From NCBI RefSeq assembly GCF_000150275.1, contig NW_002060946.1:617815-681814 (forward strand): 64,000 nt of DNA, in the 5' to 3' direction. The notes beneath the pieces are model-generated. The model made no database searches. It was not told where the DNA came from and saw only the letters and a program-made list of their open reading frames with translations. How positions within the stretch are numbered: the stretch's first letter is position 1; each line of letters opens with the position of its first letter. This DNA comes from Trichoplax adhaerens (Eukaryota > Placozoa > Uniplacotomia > Trichoplacea > Trichoplacidae). Below are positions 44,124 to 56,270 of this stretch, piece after piece. The position numbers and the translations under genes are program-made.

Positions 44124-45696
44124 GTCTTTTTCCTTTCCAGCAAAATGCCTATCCTTGAAGTAAATGGTAACATAATCTCTCAGAGCACTACGGTTTGTCG
44201 CTATTTGGCTCATACTATAGGTAAGCTACGGTATACTGTACGTATCATATCTAGTCTAACGCGTATCTGCAATAACAATTATAAGCTCGATGGCCAAGAT
44301 ACCAATCAAGTAAAATCCATATCAATTAGAATTGCACTCTTTACATCTCGCCTGAAATGCCAAGCATCTTTACATGTATTCATGGATAATGTCACAGTTT
44401 GCTCCATTTTAAAGGCATTGACAGCAAGGACAGCTTTCAGAAAACTCAGATAGATATGATAGCTGAAACATGTACCCGCGACATTGCTGAAAAGTTTTAT
44501 AATTATCGCTCATCGATGAAAGTACCTGACGAACCGGTGAGGGTGAGTTATTATAGTTGTTATGTATCGTTAATGGTGCGTGTTTGAAGGATTACACCGA
44601 GCACACATCTGTATGTAGCCTCCGCAACATAACTATAACATAATGGATAAGGCAAAGATTTAACAGCATAAATGATTTTTAGCCGTTAGAATTCGATGTC
44701 TAATGCTTTTTTTTATAACCAATTGCAGTATAGCGAGAATGGAATATATTCTATCTTCATTCAATGATGTCATTATCATCATATCTAATTAATGTTCGCT
44801 ATTATTTTAGCATCGAATGCTGTCTAAATAACTTATCATACCACGAATTATAAATTGCATCATTTTGTTAATTTCCTAATACCTACAAGAATTAATTTGT
44901 TTTCACTGTATTCAAATTAAGCTAGCTATCACAATCTTCTCACTATACCCACATAACGTAAGAATTAATGAAAAATTAATGTATCAATTAGTATGAAAGA
45001 TTTACAAGAAAGAATGTTATGGATCTTGTATCTTAATAATTATATTAGATCACATTTTCGTGGCTTACTGTGTGTTGTACACTTTACCGTACATATCTGG
45101 TTTAGACCAATTACTAAGAAATATATAGTCATAGGTAACTACACGATGGTATACATCTATATATAATTTATACTTTTTAACTATACTTCTGAAGTATACG
45201 TATAGCTTCATATTCTAGTAATCTAAATAATACTTATCAGTCATACTACCAATCTATGACAGATAAAAAAGGGCTAGCAATTTCTCAATAGTACTCTAGA
45301 TCCATTCCTAATTAACTTTACCAATATACATCAGAAAATTGAAGGTAATTACATTGTTGGACATGAGGTATTAATGGTATCTCGTTAGCTTAAATTCATA
45401 TAACTAAAGAGTTACTTCTAATGTCTTTTCATTGTTTACTTAATTGTTAAGTTACTTTAATAACTAAATACCATTTAATGTGCTATTCATAATTCTTGAA
45501 TGAAATTAATTTTGCTTTTATTTTTTAGCTAAGCTACGTCGATTTTGCATACTATTGTATGATGATCACTAATGTCATGCCTGTAATGAACAATTTTTCG
45601 ACATCATATCCTAAATCATCTGATGTATATACCCGAATTGCCAAAGAACCTAAGATTGAAGAATGGGAAAGGACTAAACCGGAAATCAGAATGTAA
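44124..45696 (+). pseudogene. Sigma-class GST pseudogene (copy 5)
   Basis: A decayed relative of GST copy 4. Recognisable exons: 44124-44220, 44415-44542, 45263-45367, 45529-45696. Exon 1, which should carry the catalytic Tyr8, is absent. Exon 2 is 97 nt instead of 96 because CAAATGCC of copy 4 is CAAAATGCC here, a +1 frameshift. Exon 3 is intact at 128 nt (IDSKDSFQKTQIDM). Exon 4 has the exact copy 4 length, 105 nt, but an in-frame TAG at 45275-45277 where copy 4 has a Lys codon. Exon 5 still reads through to a stop and ends EEWERTKPEIRM, matching the copy 4 tail. Splice sites flank every remaining exon, so the gene decayed in place rather than arising from a retrocopy. An AATAAA at 45910-45915 remains downstream. 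Confidence 0.88.
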
Positions 45697-47385
45697 TGTT
45701 GTCAGGACATGATAATATCTGTTTCTGTAAATTAAATTATATCATAACTATAGGCTTACAAAATACTTTGATAGTCATTGGCAGCGTGTATGGTATCAGA
45801 GCTATATGCATCCCTAAAATTTTAAAGCAAACCATTCTTTTATAATCCAATCAACGATATATTTGTATCCTAGCCCTTACATATTGTAGGGTTTTCGTCT
45901 CCTATTGTAAATAAAATGTTTCTATTTTGCGAAGAAATCATTGATAAGTCAATATTGCTAAGGCCACACTTAAATATCATGGCTAGTAATATTCTCTTAT
46001 CGACATGAATTCACTATAACTAGCATATTCATAGTTACATCAAAGATATTAATGGTGATTTTGAAAATTAAAACTTGAGTATACGTAAATTACAAAGTAC
46101 ATAATACGGGATGATATGGATAATATTGTTTAGATCATAATTATTCCATATAGCGATGTATAAGATCATATCGAGACGAAAATTGCATTGAAAGTATCAA
46201 ATACTCGTATAAGTTCGCTTATGGAGACAATTAGGATTATAACGGCTTTCAAGCACCTTTATTCCATACTTTGTATCTGTAATTTCATTTATTATCAACG
46301 GCTAGATTACATTATATTTGTTAACACTACAATTGCAATCATATACATCAACTAGCAAGGAACATTTGTATACCAATAACTGCGCCAATGGAAATATAAA
46401 TTCATAGCAATATATCGTTCTTAGCACTGATAGTGGATTACTGATATTATTAATATTATTATTAATTATTCTCTTTGGCATACAGACAAACTTATTATGG
46501 CGTATGTATTAAAAAGTAGTGTAAAGAGCATTAAGAATCTCATATAGTATAAACTTCTGTATCAAAGTTAGATACAATATAAATCAATTCATCATATCAT
46601 ATGCGGTAAACATATTAAATCAATCACTTTAGGAGCAACAAAAAATGTAAGACAATTGTGAGCTTGATTAAAAAGTGAAAATCTGTCGTAGATTCTCCGT
46701 ATGCTGGTATATTACATAGTGTCATTTGATAAGACAAAAATAAAATGCCTAATCCAAAAAGACTTGAATAACAATATATAGAAACACGGTGTTGTGATGT
46801 AACAGATTACAACCAAATTAACAGCATAATCAACTTGAATTCGTAAGACTGTTCAATACAGAATTATACTTTTAGTCAATTTTGGTATTGTGGCTACCAG
46901 TTTAATTACAAATATAGAGCACAGCGAATATACGAATAGATAGCAAATAACAATATATAATATTTGCCATATCCTTGAACGGTATAAAATATACAGTTGT
47001 ATTTCAGGTTAGACATAAAGTGTGATATTTTAAGAATGAAATTGTGATTTCATCTGCTTTGTCATAAAATGTTTCTGATAATTCATTTGCGGTATCAGAC
47101 TGATGAGTGACAGCTTTAAAAAGTAAACATCAGCGCTTACAAAAATTTTAATTATTGTATAAATCGTCTTGTGCAAACTTTGCAAATAGTTGTATCGATA
47201 TTAACTACTGTATTTAGTAAAGAAAAATTTGTAACACAGAAATTTATGTATATTATTTTCGTTGATTTTTGTTTAAACTGTTTAAAATTTTGGTACAGAT
47301 TCGTTTAACTAACACGTTCTAATCCTGTAGTTCTTTCGATTAAGGTACTTGCAGACTTGACAATTAAATATGTTTACTCGACGAT
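45697..47385. other. Intergenic, GST pseudogene to PKNOX 3' end
   Basis: Strongly AT-rich, no conserved exon, RNA gene or clear repeat recognised. A short TTA/TAT simple stretch occurs near 46441-46470. It probably contains the PKNOX 3' UTR on the minus strand. Confidence 0.55.
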
Positions 47386-49271
47386 TTATTGCTTAATTAC
47401 TGAAGATGAGAAATGAGTTGGAGGTTTTTGTGCTACATGAGATTGTGGTTGATTGGCGTAAGTTTCGGACCAAAATTTTTGAGGAGGCCTTGATTGTTGC
47501 TTCGGTTTCTTGCTTTTATTACTACCAGGATTTGACGAATCCAGCATAGGTTGCAGGATTCTTCGCCGTGCATTTATAAACCTACGACAATCACAAACAT
47601 AAAAACAATAACATTATGATCTTTCTTTACTTAAACCATTCTTGCACCATTTATAGTTGATATCAAAAATCATTAACTTTGTCAGTTAAAATTATTTTAT
47701 ACCAGTTGTTAACTTGCAAGATTGAAAGATTAGTTTGAGTAGCTATAGCTCGTTTTTCATCTTCCGTAGGATAAGGGTGCTATATATAATATATTTAAAT
47801 GTTGACATCATAATTAACTTCGGTTTAACTATAAGAGCCTGTAGGCTATTCAATGATATAACCCTTATAAAAAATCATCTCGATATGTTAAATGTTACCA
47901 TTAAATGCTGGAAGAGCCAAGTTTTCATAACAGTTGTAGCCTGCTTCGGTAAAATACCGCGCTTCATCCTGTGATCTTTACTTTTCATATGCTCAGGGGT
48001 TATAGATGTTTCTCCGCCCGCTGAATCTTGCGCAGTGCTTTCAAGCAATAGCCTAGCTTGTGTCTGCGATTGATTACTGCATTCCACATAATTATTATTT
48101 GAAAGGTTACCAATATTAGGATACGAATCTACAGCGGAGCAGGATGTCGCATTTGAATCGTAACTACTAACGACTATCTGCATATTTCCAGAAGCCGGCA
48201 AAGTATTACTAGTTGGAATTGCTGTTAGTGAAAGTTAAATTTCTCATTAAGACTTCACTTGTTTTGTCACATAAAAATTTAAAACAACGTATCTTCCTAT
48301 TCATTAGATTAATGCTACATGTAAGAATGATAAATTACTCTGTTACCTAGTGAAGATTCTGCAATATTGCTAAACATCGAATGTTGCTCGTTAATTTGTC
48401 CAATTTCATGCTGACCTTGATTCGTGGAGCAGGACCCATTGAAAGTATTTTGCTCACGTAATAAATTATCACTATTCATTTTATTTTTCAAGCAGCCAAT
48501 GTAACGTTGACAGAAATCTTTACATAATTCATTAACTTTTTCTAACTCAAGTAGGTGAATTCGTAATACTTGTATAGCTTTAATCATCTATATAATAAGA
48601 AAAATTGATATCCACTACGAGTTATAAGAGAAACACAAGCTTTATGGCGGCAATGCTTACTAAATTTTATTACAATCATTTTTCTTCAATAATTAATACT
48701 TACCATACTATTGACTTCTTCGTTTTCTGTCACACAACTCTTTCTCTCTTGACTCTGACGTCTTAAGAAATCTTCAATAGCAGCATCAAATGATGACGAT
48801 GATGGACTTTCATTACCCCAAGTTGCCCGTTCACATTTTTCATATAGCATGACTACAACGGATTATAGCATATTACAGAATGATTAAACACTTTAACGTA
48901 AAATTAACTTAAAACGATACTGCTTTATATCTTTAAACATATCATTGATGTAACTAATCATTACCTAATAACGGAAAGAGCGGATGATGATATATGGCTC
49001 TCTTTTCAGTTTGAAAGCTACCGTTTGGAAAAACTCCGATATCAGCCTGCGAATTTGTATTTTGTGGAGTAGCAGTTGGCATGTGACTGTGAATATCTTC
49101 GTACGGTGGTGGAGGTATCTTATCAGGAGGTAGACTGCTCGTATAATGAGGAACAAAATCATTGGGATTCATCATAGACATAGGTGGCATGTGATGTGGA
49201 TGCATGCCATAAGTGGCCGCCATGACATGATGAGGAACTGGACCAGCCCTAGGGTTAAGGCTTGAGTCCAT
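47386..49271 (-). CDS. PKNOX1: PKNOX/PREP-type TALE homeobox transcription factor
   Basis: A TALE homeodomain protein that binds DNA (TGACAG core) and partners PBC/PBX proteins. Exons in transcript order: 49271-48965, 48852-48704, 48587-48347, 48221-47899, 47779-47703, 47581-47386; about 430 aa. The N-terminal Meis/PKNOX domain runs from about residue 92 ([20 protein letters not shown]) through [20 protein letters not shown] and [12 protein letters not shown]; these strings match PREP more closely than MEIS. The homeodomain is about 319-381, with the three-residue loop extension (HPYPTEDEK) and recognition helix [18 protein letters not shown]. The tail [13 protein letters not shown] also follows PREP. 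Introns cut the homeodomain after residue 340 and inside the Trp366 codon. The ATG has A at -3 and G at +4; an acceptor-like site (49320) just upstream suggests a 5' UTR intron. Subclass is confident; orthology to vertebrate PKNOX1 versus PKNOX2 is not decidable. Confidence 0.93.
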
Positions 49272-50046
49272 GTTCACTACACCAGGCCTAGACGAAGACT
49301 GCGAGAAGAAATCCGTCTTGCTAGTGTAATTATTTAACTTTAAAAAAAATGCAAACCAGAACCGCGGGTTTGTTTAGCGGTCTAAGACTTTAAGATAGCA
49401 CAATTTTCGTTGATAAAGTTAGTCCAATTGTTGATTTGTTGTAGAATCTTATTGCAACGATTGATTGATTAAGAACCGCCGATTTAATGGGATATATTTG
49501 GCTAGTAATCAACCATCAGTTGTTAAGAACGACCCACCTAGAGGTAATTTTTCAAAAATGAACCTGTTAATGCAGGGTTACTATAAAAAATAAAACATAA
49601 TAGAAAGTGATGTTTGCACTTTATAATGATAACTCGATGAAAATACAGTATAGTGTGTAGAAAATGTTTTAATTCTTTCATTTCTCCATTAGCTTTGAAA
49701 ACTTTTGCATAATGTATCGAATTCATTAAAGATCTATCCCATTTTCTCAAGAAATATTACTAAATCCATAATAGTTTACAGAAAGCAATATTAATCATTC
49801 TGATATAACTTTGTCTATTCATAACATGTAGAAATCTTACGGTTTTCCTTCATAAATTTATAACGATGAAAGTCTATTACCTACTTAACCTAACATATAT
49901 TCTTCTATAAATGACTATTTAAGCGTATTCCACTTTGATTGAGGCATAATCAAAGAGTATCAAAATGTCAACAAATTAACGGCATTTTGCGAGAAATAAA
50001 AAAAACAACATCAAACCCACATGTACATCTGGTCAATGGATCCCTA

Positions 50047-50096
50047 NNNNNNNNNNNNNNNNNNNNNNNNNNNNNNNNNNNNNNNNNNNNNNNNNN
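50047..50096. other. Assembly gap (50 N)
   Basis: Exactly 50 undetermined bases, which looks like a placeholder of fixed size rather than a measured gap. Confidence 0.98.
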
Positions 50097-51599
50097 GGCA
50101 TTTATATACGATGAATACAAGTCACTATTAATTATAGATAAAATCGAATTCTATATTACGTTGTAACACATTCATAATATATTTTCAAATAAAAGTACGT
50201 CTCAATTAGGCGATGTTAACGAGTTTAGTTTAGGATCAATCATTATTAAAAACGTGGACGCTGCAATCTAACATTTCGGTATGCGAATATTAAGGCAGTT
50301 TTCCATGTGTGGTCAACTTGTTTCCTAATTGATTACCATAATAATTATCAAGATAGGAAAATGGATGAACAAAAAAAAATAGAAAATGATCACGAAGAAT
50401 GGTAGCAAGAGTAAATAATTGCTCGACTAGTATTAGCAGCTATTATATGGGTTAGCCGTTAATATCCATGATGATTAGTTTGTAGTCGTTTATTCAAAGC
50501 TAAATAAACGTCTTACTAATTAGCCTTGATCATGAAAAATGTCAGTTTTATGCCAACATTTAGGCATGTTTACAATCATCGATGGCTCAAGGATAGCACA
50601 TTTATTAGTAAAGCAATCTAATACTGTAGGATGAATATAATCGTTCTTGGTCAAATAGTAGGCTAGTCCTATCTATCATACGTAGAATACAATATTCATC
50701 ATTATGGTATTCCATCTTGACCAATTGGCATCACACTTAACAGTAAACTAAACTTGTTTTTTACTCTCTTTGAGATAGCAATACATTAACAACACATATT
50801 CTTATTTAAAAGTTCTCCATTGCTGTCATAATTCAAAGATTGATTTTATCCTATAGTAATCGTTGTTATAGTGGAGAAGTTATTCCATATCAAAGTGGAG
50901 TTCTACTGGTGCGTAACCTTGACAGTCACTAACATTGGTCCAATATGGTGTAAGTACTATTATACAATGCTGGAGTAGCGTAGGTAGTCCTACGAATAAG
51001 TCGTCTTACTTTGTGTTTTCCAATGTGAATGATGTCCTTCATGTCGAAAGAGAGAGTTTAAGCATTTCTAGCCATATCAATCTACAGTAAATCGACTCAA
51101 AAACGTCATTGTAACTAATATCAATACGAGTACATTGGTTTATCACCAATCAGGGCTAGCTGTCGACATTAGCAGTTGAAGAGAAAAATTTCATAAGAAA
51201 ATGCCGAAAAATAATTGATCTTGGTGGCCTAAGAGCGCGTAAAAAAAGACTTTATCCTTACTTATCTCTTATAATGTTGTAGCCTGCTGTATTTTATTAC
51301 CAAACATCGATAGCTAGTAAAAAAAATTCCCTGGAAAATAGTTCTGATAGTGACTGGATGATGACTTCTTCAAGTCGACCACTCCATATTCATAGTAACG
51401 TATCGTATACCCCGATGCAACACCTAGCATAGTATTAGTAGTATTAACGAGTTGTCATTTTAAATCTTTTATTTATTACCATATTGATCAACATCGGATG
51501 AAGAAGAATATCGAATGTGGCTCGTCTAAAGTCTTTGGTAATGACTATATTAAGTGACTGCTTAGTGTAGCATGGACATAATTAAAGCATAAGTCGATA

Positions 51600-52330
51600 T
51601 CGCTATCGCCACTACGATCGATATTTTGATGGTGTGGGATTTTTTTCCCTACTATAGAACATGATGTATGACACTATTTACAGTAAATTAGCCAAGTTAA
51701 GAGGTAGTACTGTAGAAATTTTCCAACGTTCCAACTTGCCATCGATACTATAGAACCATGCATCCCTCAACATTCGTGTTCAAATTACAGAGTATAGTCA
51801 TCCTTTATAAGCAATAGATGGTAAAAAAAGTGGAATAAAAAGGATTTGGAAGGATTGATCAACTTTACTAGGTCATGTTTTTTTTCCCCTCTCGTTTTGA
51901 TGGTAATGTCTAGCTATTAAAACTCGGTTAAGAGTAGTCAAAAGACTGCAACCTTCTTACTCTCGTTACTACTGCAAGTCCGTATCCTTCAGTGTAAAAA
52001 TATCAAAAGGATATTGAGCAGTCATATCATGTCAAAGCAATGGATCGAGAGAAAAAGTAATCAAAACAATTGAAAAAGATGAAGTAGTTGTAGCATTTTT
52101 TTTCTCCTTGTCGGATTGTGCTCCACATCCATAAGCAAAGCGGGTACTGTATGTAACTTGCTATCGATACTCGATAGCCATGTATGGATCACTATCAAAA
52201 GTACAATTATCCTCTATGATTAAGCAATCGATGGAGGAAAAAGGCACTAAAAACGACTTGAAAAGTTGATTTATCATTTGTACTACTACTACAGTCGTGC
52301 CATAATGATGGAAAGATAGAATAAAGACAC
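51600..52330 (+). repeat. Degenerate tandem-like repeats, about 190-240 bp
   Basis: A T-run followed by CCC/CTCC recurs near 51642, 51880 and 52097, and an AGCAAT-GATGG block followed by A-rich sequence recurs near 51811, 52036 and 52224, with partial matches between. Heavily diverged, boundaries approximate. Confidence 0.4.
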
Positions 52331-52996
52331 AATCATAGCACTACAGTACAGAGGATTAAGTGATTGTGAAATGTTTGAAAGATGGGAAGATAGAGATTGA
52401 TTATATTACTACTCTAGTCATTAAGTCATCCATCATCAAATTATCTCCATGTCATATCACTATGTTTGTAAAAAAAAAAAGAGTCAACAGTAGATGATTG
52501 GAAGATGATGAAATTGGCTAGGAGTCAATTTGTTCAATGATGGATCTCCTTGCTGTCAAGTCAACGAGTGGTGATGAGATTGTCATCCGAGTGAGTGAGA
52601 AGTGATTGAAGGCAAATTTGATGTTGCCCCCAAAGTGGAATAATGACCATTTCAAAGTGTCATTAAGGAAATCCCTTCACACTATGTTGAAGTTGTAGCA
52701 CTCTAATCAGCCTAGGTATAGAAATGATGATTTTGGATCCAATTTCATGCATTAGTGTATGGATAGAAGTGCATGTTGATCATGTCAAAATCGAGTTGTG
52801 TCAGTTGTGTGTAGAAGAGCAAGGAAGCGAGTAGGGTCATGGAGGCAGACATGTTGTATCATCGACCATGATGAACTAGGGCCAGATGAAGCATATGGAA
52901 ATGACTAATGCATCATCGTCTATGGGCATCCATTGCATCTCTCTTGCCCTATCGTGTTGGGTGACCGATGCAAAGCAATATCGCCATCATTTCTCT

Positions 52997-53031
52997 CTCG
53001 TTATGGCTTGAATTTTTCAAGCCATAACGAG
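52997..53031. repeat. Perfect 16-bp inverted repeat (hairpin, 3-nt loop)
   Basis: CTCGTTATGGCTTGAA, then TTT, then its exact reverse complement. It could form a tight stem-loop in RNA or a cruciform in DNA. Confidence 0.85.
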
Positions 53032-53225
53032 CTAGGCGCGATTTCATCATCTCGTCATGGTGTCAACTTGTGTAGGGAAAAAAGGCATGTGAGAAGTGAT
53101 AAGGGGCAAAAAAAACACAACAACAACAAGTGGATCATGGTGGATAACAAATGAAGCAAGCAACAAAATAGAAATTGCTGGCCAATATCTATTAATCAGC
53201 TGTAATAGTTGTATTTTAATTTGTT

Positions 53226-53660
53226 GTGGAGATAAATGAATGGCCAGGAGGAGGGCAAGTTCAACATTATTTTACAGATGAGTGGCAGCTTACCTCTGTC
53301 ATTCTTCGCCGTCTCAAAATGTTTAGCCACCGTCACCAGCTGTCATCTGTCATTGTGATTGGCAAGTTGATCACGTGGCAATCACCGATTCGTCGCACCA
53401 ATGGTTGACAGGTCACCGGGGCAACCAGTACTCGCTGGTGAAACGGTACAGTACGCATTGAGCGTACGTCAAATACAGTTACGCTGTTGCATTTTGACTG
53501 GACTGTAGTGTACACTACTACCATCGACTATAGAGCCGGTGGCCTGGATGCTTTTTGAAGGGGACAAAATCGAAGAAAAGACGATGAGTTTTTGCCGCCT
53601 TTCTGTACGTTAAAAAAGAAGAGAAACGAAGCCAAGGATCTCTACCGTATGACGTAATCC
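53226..53660 (-). promoter_or_regulatory. Promoter-like GC-richer block with PREP/MEIS half-sites
   Basis: Within an otherwise AT-rich gene desert this block holds four TGACAG/CTGTCA sites (53296-53301, 53340-53345, 53347-53352, 53406-53411), a CACGTG E-box (53372-53377), a CCAAT-type ATTGG/CCAAT pair and TGACGTAA (53650-53657). On the minus strand a strong donor (GAG|GTAAGC, exon edge 53294) follows. It lies about 4 kb upstream of PKNOX in the right orientation to be its distal promoter, but that link is unproven. Confidence 0.35.
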
Positions 53661-53771
53661 AGTACAGTGCTATACGGTACAGTACAGTACTGTACTCAGT
53701 CATTACTCCATACAGTACAGTACAGTACAATGTACAGTGTACAGTACGTACTGTGCTGTACTGTACTGTAC
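53660..53771. repeat. Inverted CAGTA/TACTG pentamer array
   Basis: Dense CAGTA repeats give way to TACTG repeats, so the left half (GTACAGTACAGTAC) and right half (GTACTGTACTGTAC) are reverse complements and could form a long imperfect hairpin centred near 53740. Confidence 0.8.
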
Positions 53772-56270
53772 GACTGAAGCTGGCAATAATACAACCACCG
53801 TACCGTCAACACTGCAGCCAGTGCAATTGGCACAGCGGTTGTCGACCGACCCAGTAACTGAATCAATTCATGATAGGAATAAAAGTTACTACTGGCAGTC
53901 GGTCGAAGCAGTCCCCTGCTGCAGGACTATACAACCGTGACAAACTTACGCTTATTAAGCGACATGGTCTAAATGGCTGCTTAGACAGCATGGAATCTCT
54001 AGTTTACAATAGAATAACAAATTTACAAATTGTCCTTACCAAAACTGACTAATCAAAAATTCCCAAACGATCAACCAGCATGTAAATTGACAAAAATTGT
54101 AATCAAACCGGCTTGACTGCCGACTGGATTGCTAGTGGTAGCAGATATACTGTAGGGTTGTAAGGTCTCCGCATTCCACCAACATGTCACTGGCGATTTA
54201 GACGCAGACAACTTGTAGTAGTCATCCCGTGCTAAAATGCAGTAATGGATCAATTACATACATGGATATCATCAGTAATTATGGCAGTACTGTATCAAAA
54301 CGATAACCAACACATTCTTACAACCTACTGCATATCTGCAACTAGGACGAAGATACTAACTGTATATAAGTATTCGATAGACAGTAATTAATCATCTGTA
54401 CATACAAATACAATACCGTACTCGTATGTCTGTACCTATGTATTGAATAGGATAACTATTTCCTTATAATAGAATTACTCAATTGGGCTATTCATAGCTA
54501 ATCAATAAAAATAACATCCATCAACGTCCAAAATGATTCCATTTTGCCACATAGTATTTACATTTCAGCAATCAATCAATTAATCTTAAGATAGCCAGCC
54601 ACTTCACATGAATACCCTCGCATTACTGCAGTACTGTGCTATAGTCTACAGTAGAGTGCACACACCCAAAAAACCTGAAAGATATTATGCAGTACAGTAA
54701 ATCAATACGAATACAGTAGAGGGGCAAAAAAATGTCGTTGCAGAACATTGCCTCTAATAAAAGAATATTACTGCATGAGGCGTTCGATAGAGCACATGAC
54801 GCAATGTTTATTCTACTCCAATTTATTTACACGAATTATTATTATCGAACAATTCTCGAAAATTGGGGGATGCACAAAGTGCAATATATTAATATCGTGT
54901 ATATCTTGTACACATCCTACTAATTATTAATTATAAAGTATTTTAGTCTTGACGTCAGAAATACAGACATGCATTATTACGCATTTGGTGATAATTTGTA
55001 ACCTTCTACAGCAGTCTTAAGTATAGAATGTATAAGCGTTAAAAAGTTGTTATATCTAAAAAAAAATGTCGTGCCATACTAATTTACTCCATTCGCATAC
55101 AAAAATTGATTTATCTACAACTATCGTGGATTAATTATTAAACAACTCAATATAGTATATTTATCCTTACATATATACTTGTATATACTGTATATACACA
55201 TGAACAGTACTTGTGCATCCATTGTCACCCAACCGCATAGGCGCACTAATGAGCTATAATTTGTATTTTAATAGTAATCCTAGGGAATACGTCTAGTAAT
55301 GGAATTGTACACTATTTCTACCTTGAAGTGAATACTACCACCTTGATCATCACATTCATAAATCAGCGTTATCACACTTGGCTAGCAAAAGCTAAAGGAA
55401 ACTCTATCTAAGCTATAGTATTAACCACTACTGTTAAGTACAATTGATAGAGGATATCGCTCAAGTCGATGTTGCCCAGTACTGTCATACCCAAGGCTTA
55501 TAACTAATTATCAAGTATATAGCCCAAAAATATACGAATACACTGTATACTTAATTAGATATTCAATGTTGCCTGGTTTTACACTACACGCACATATAAC
55601 CATGATGCAAATACGTATGAGTACATGCTCCATTCTATAATCGTTATCCCGATTTACGTTAAGTAGCATGCAAAAGAATTATTTAAATCAACATTTATTA
55701 TAAACAAGAAATGCTAAAAATGTAATATAATTAATTATAATGACAATAACATGACATGTTAAAATTTCGTCAATCGCTAAGTATACTACGATAAATAAGA
55801 TCGTTCAGTTATGCAAAACTGTGCATTTGTTAATTAAATATAAAGGTCAACTTTTCGAAAATCTGTTTAAATCGTAATAATAAGTTGGAGTTTTTATTTA
55901 ATATTCAATTGACGAGTCAAATTGACTTCATTGATGTGCTCAAGGTTCTATTCATTAAATGAATCAATTAAACATAGAGTATTTTGGATCAAGACATAAT
56001 ATTCTACACTTGGCTACAGAAAGCTGCAAGAGATGGAATTGTCTCGTCATGTTCCTTTCAAATAAATCATAGTTTTTTCATCTTACGTATGCCAAAATTA
56101 ACAAAAGCCTGCCTAAATCAAAAATTTTCAAGTGCAATAATCGTATTTACATTAGTTTGCTAATTCTGTTGCAAGAAATCACATAATCTAAGTACGTGTT
56201 ACATTATAGCAGATAAACAATGACTGTAATTAAATAATATTCCTTCGTACATATTTTGTAATCAAATTTT

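Larger units (their letters stand above)
49272..56270. other. Gene-poor 7-kb stretch, PKNOX to XRCC2
   Basis: No conserved protein-coding gene was recognised. Contents: a 50-N gap (50047-50096), degenerate repeats of about 190-240 bp (51600-52330), a perfect hairpin (52997-53031), a GC-richer promoter-like block (about 53226-53660) with four TGACAG sites and a CRE-like TGACGTAA (53650-53657), an inverted pentamer array (53660-53771), and AT-rich remainder. ORFs in 53.2-54.1 kb are short, overlap each other on both strands and resemble no family I know. Confidence 0.6.

Noticed and set aside
44145-44453. 102-codon ORF that could be a short GST-like protein
   Set aside because: It starts inside the frameshifted exon 2 of the GST pseudogene and runs into intron sequence; the catalytic domain is missing.
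53226-54253. Cluster of short ORFs on both strands around 53.2-54.25 kb
   Set aside because: They overlap on opposite strands, resemble no protein family, and are better explained by higher GC content and pentamer repeats with few stops.
54732-54930. Two overlapping 60-codon plus-strand ORFs
   Set aside because: Same DNA in two frames, Ile/Tyr/Leu-rich as expected of AT-rich chance openings, no splice or family support.
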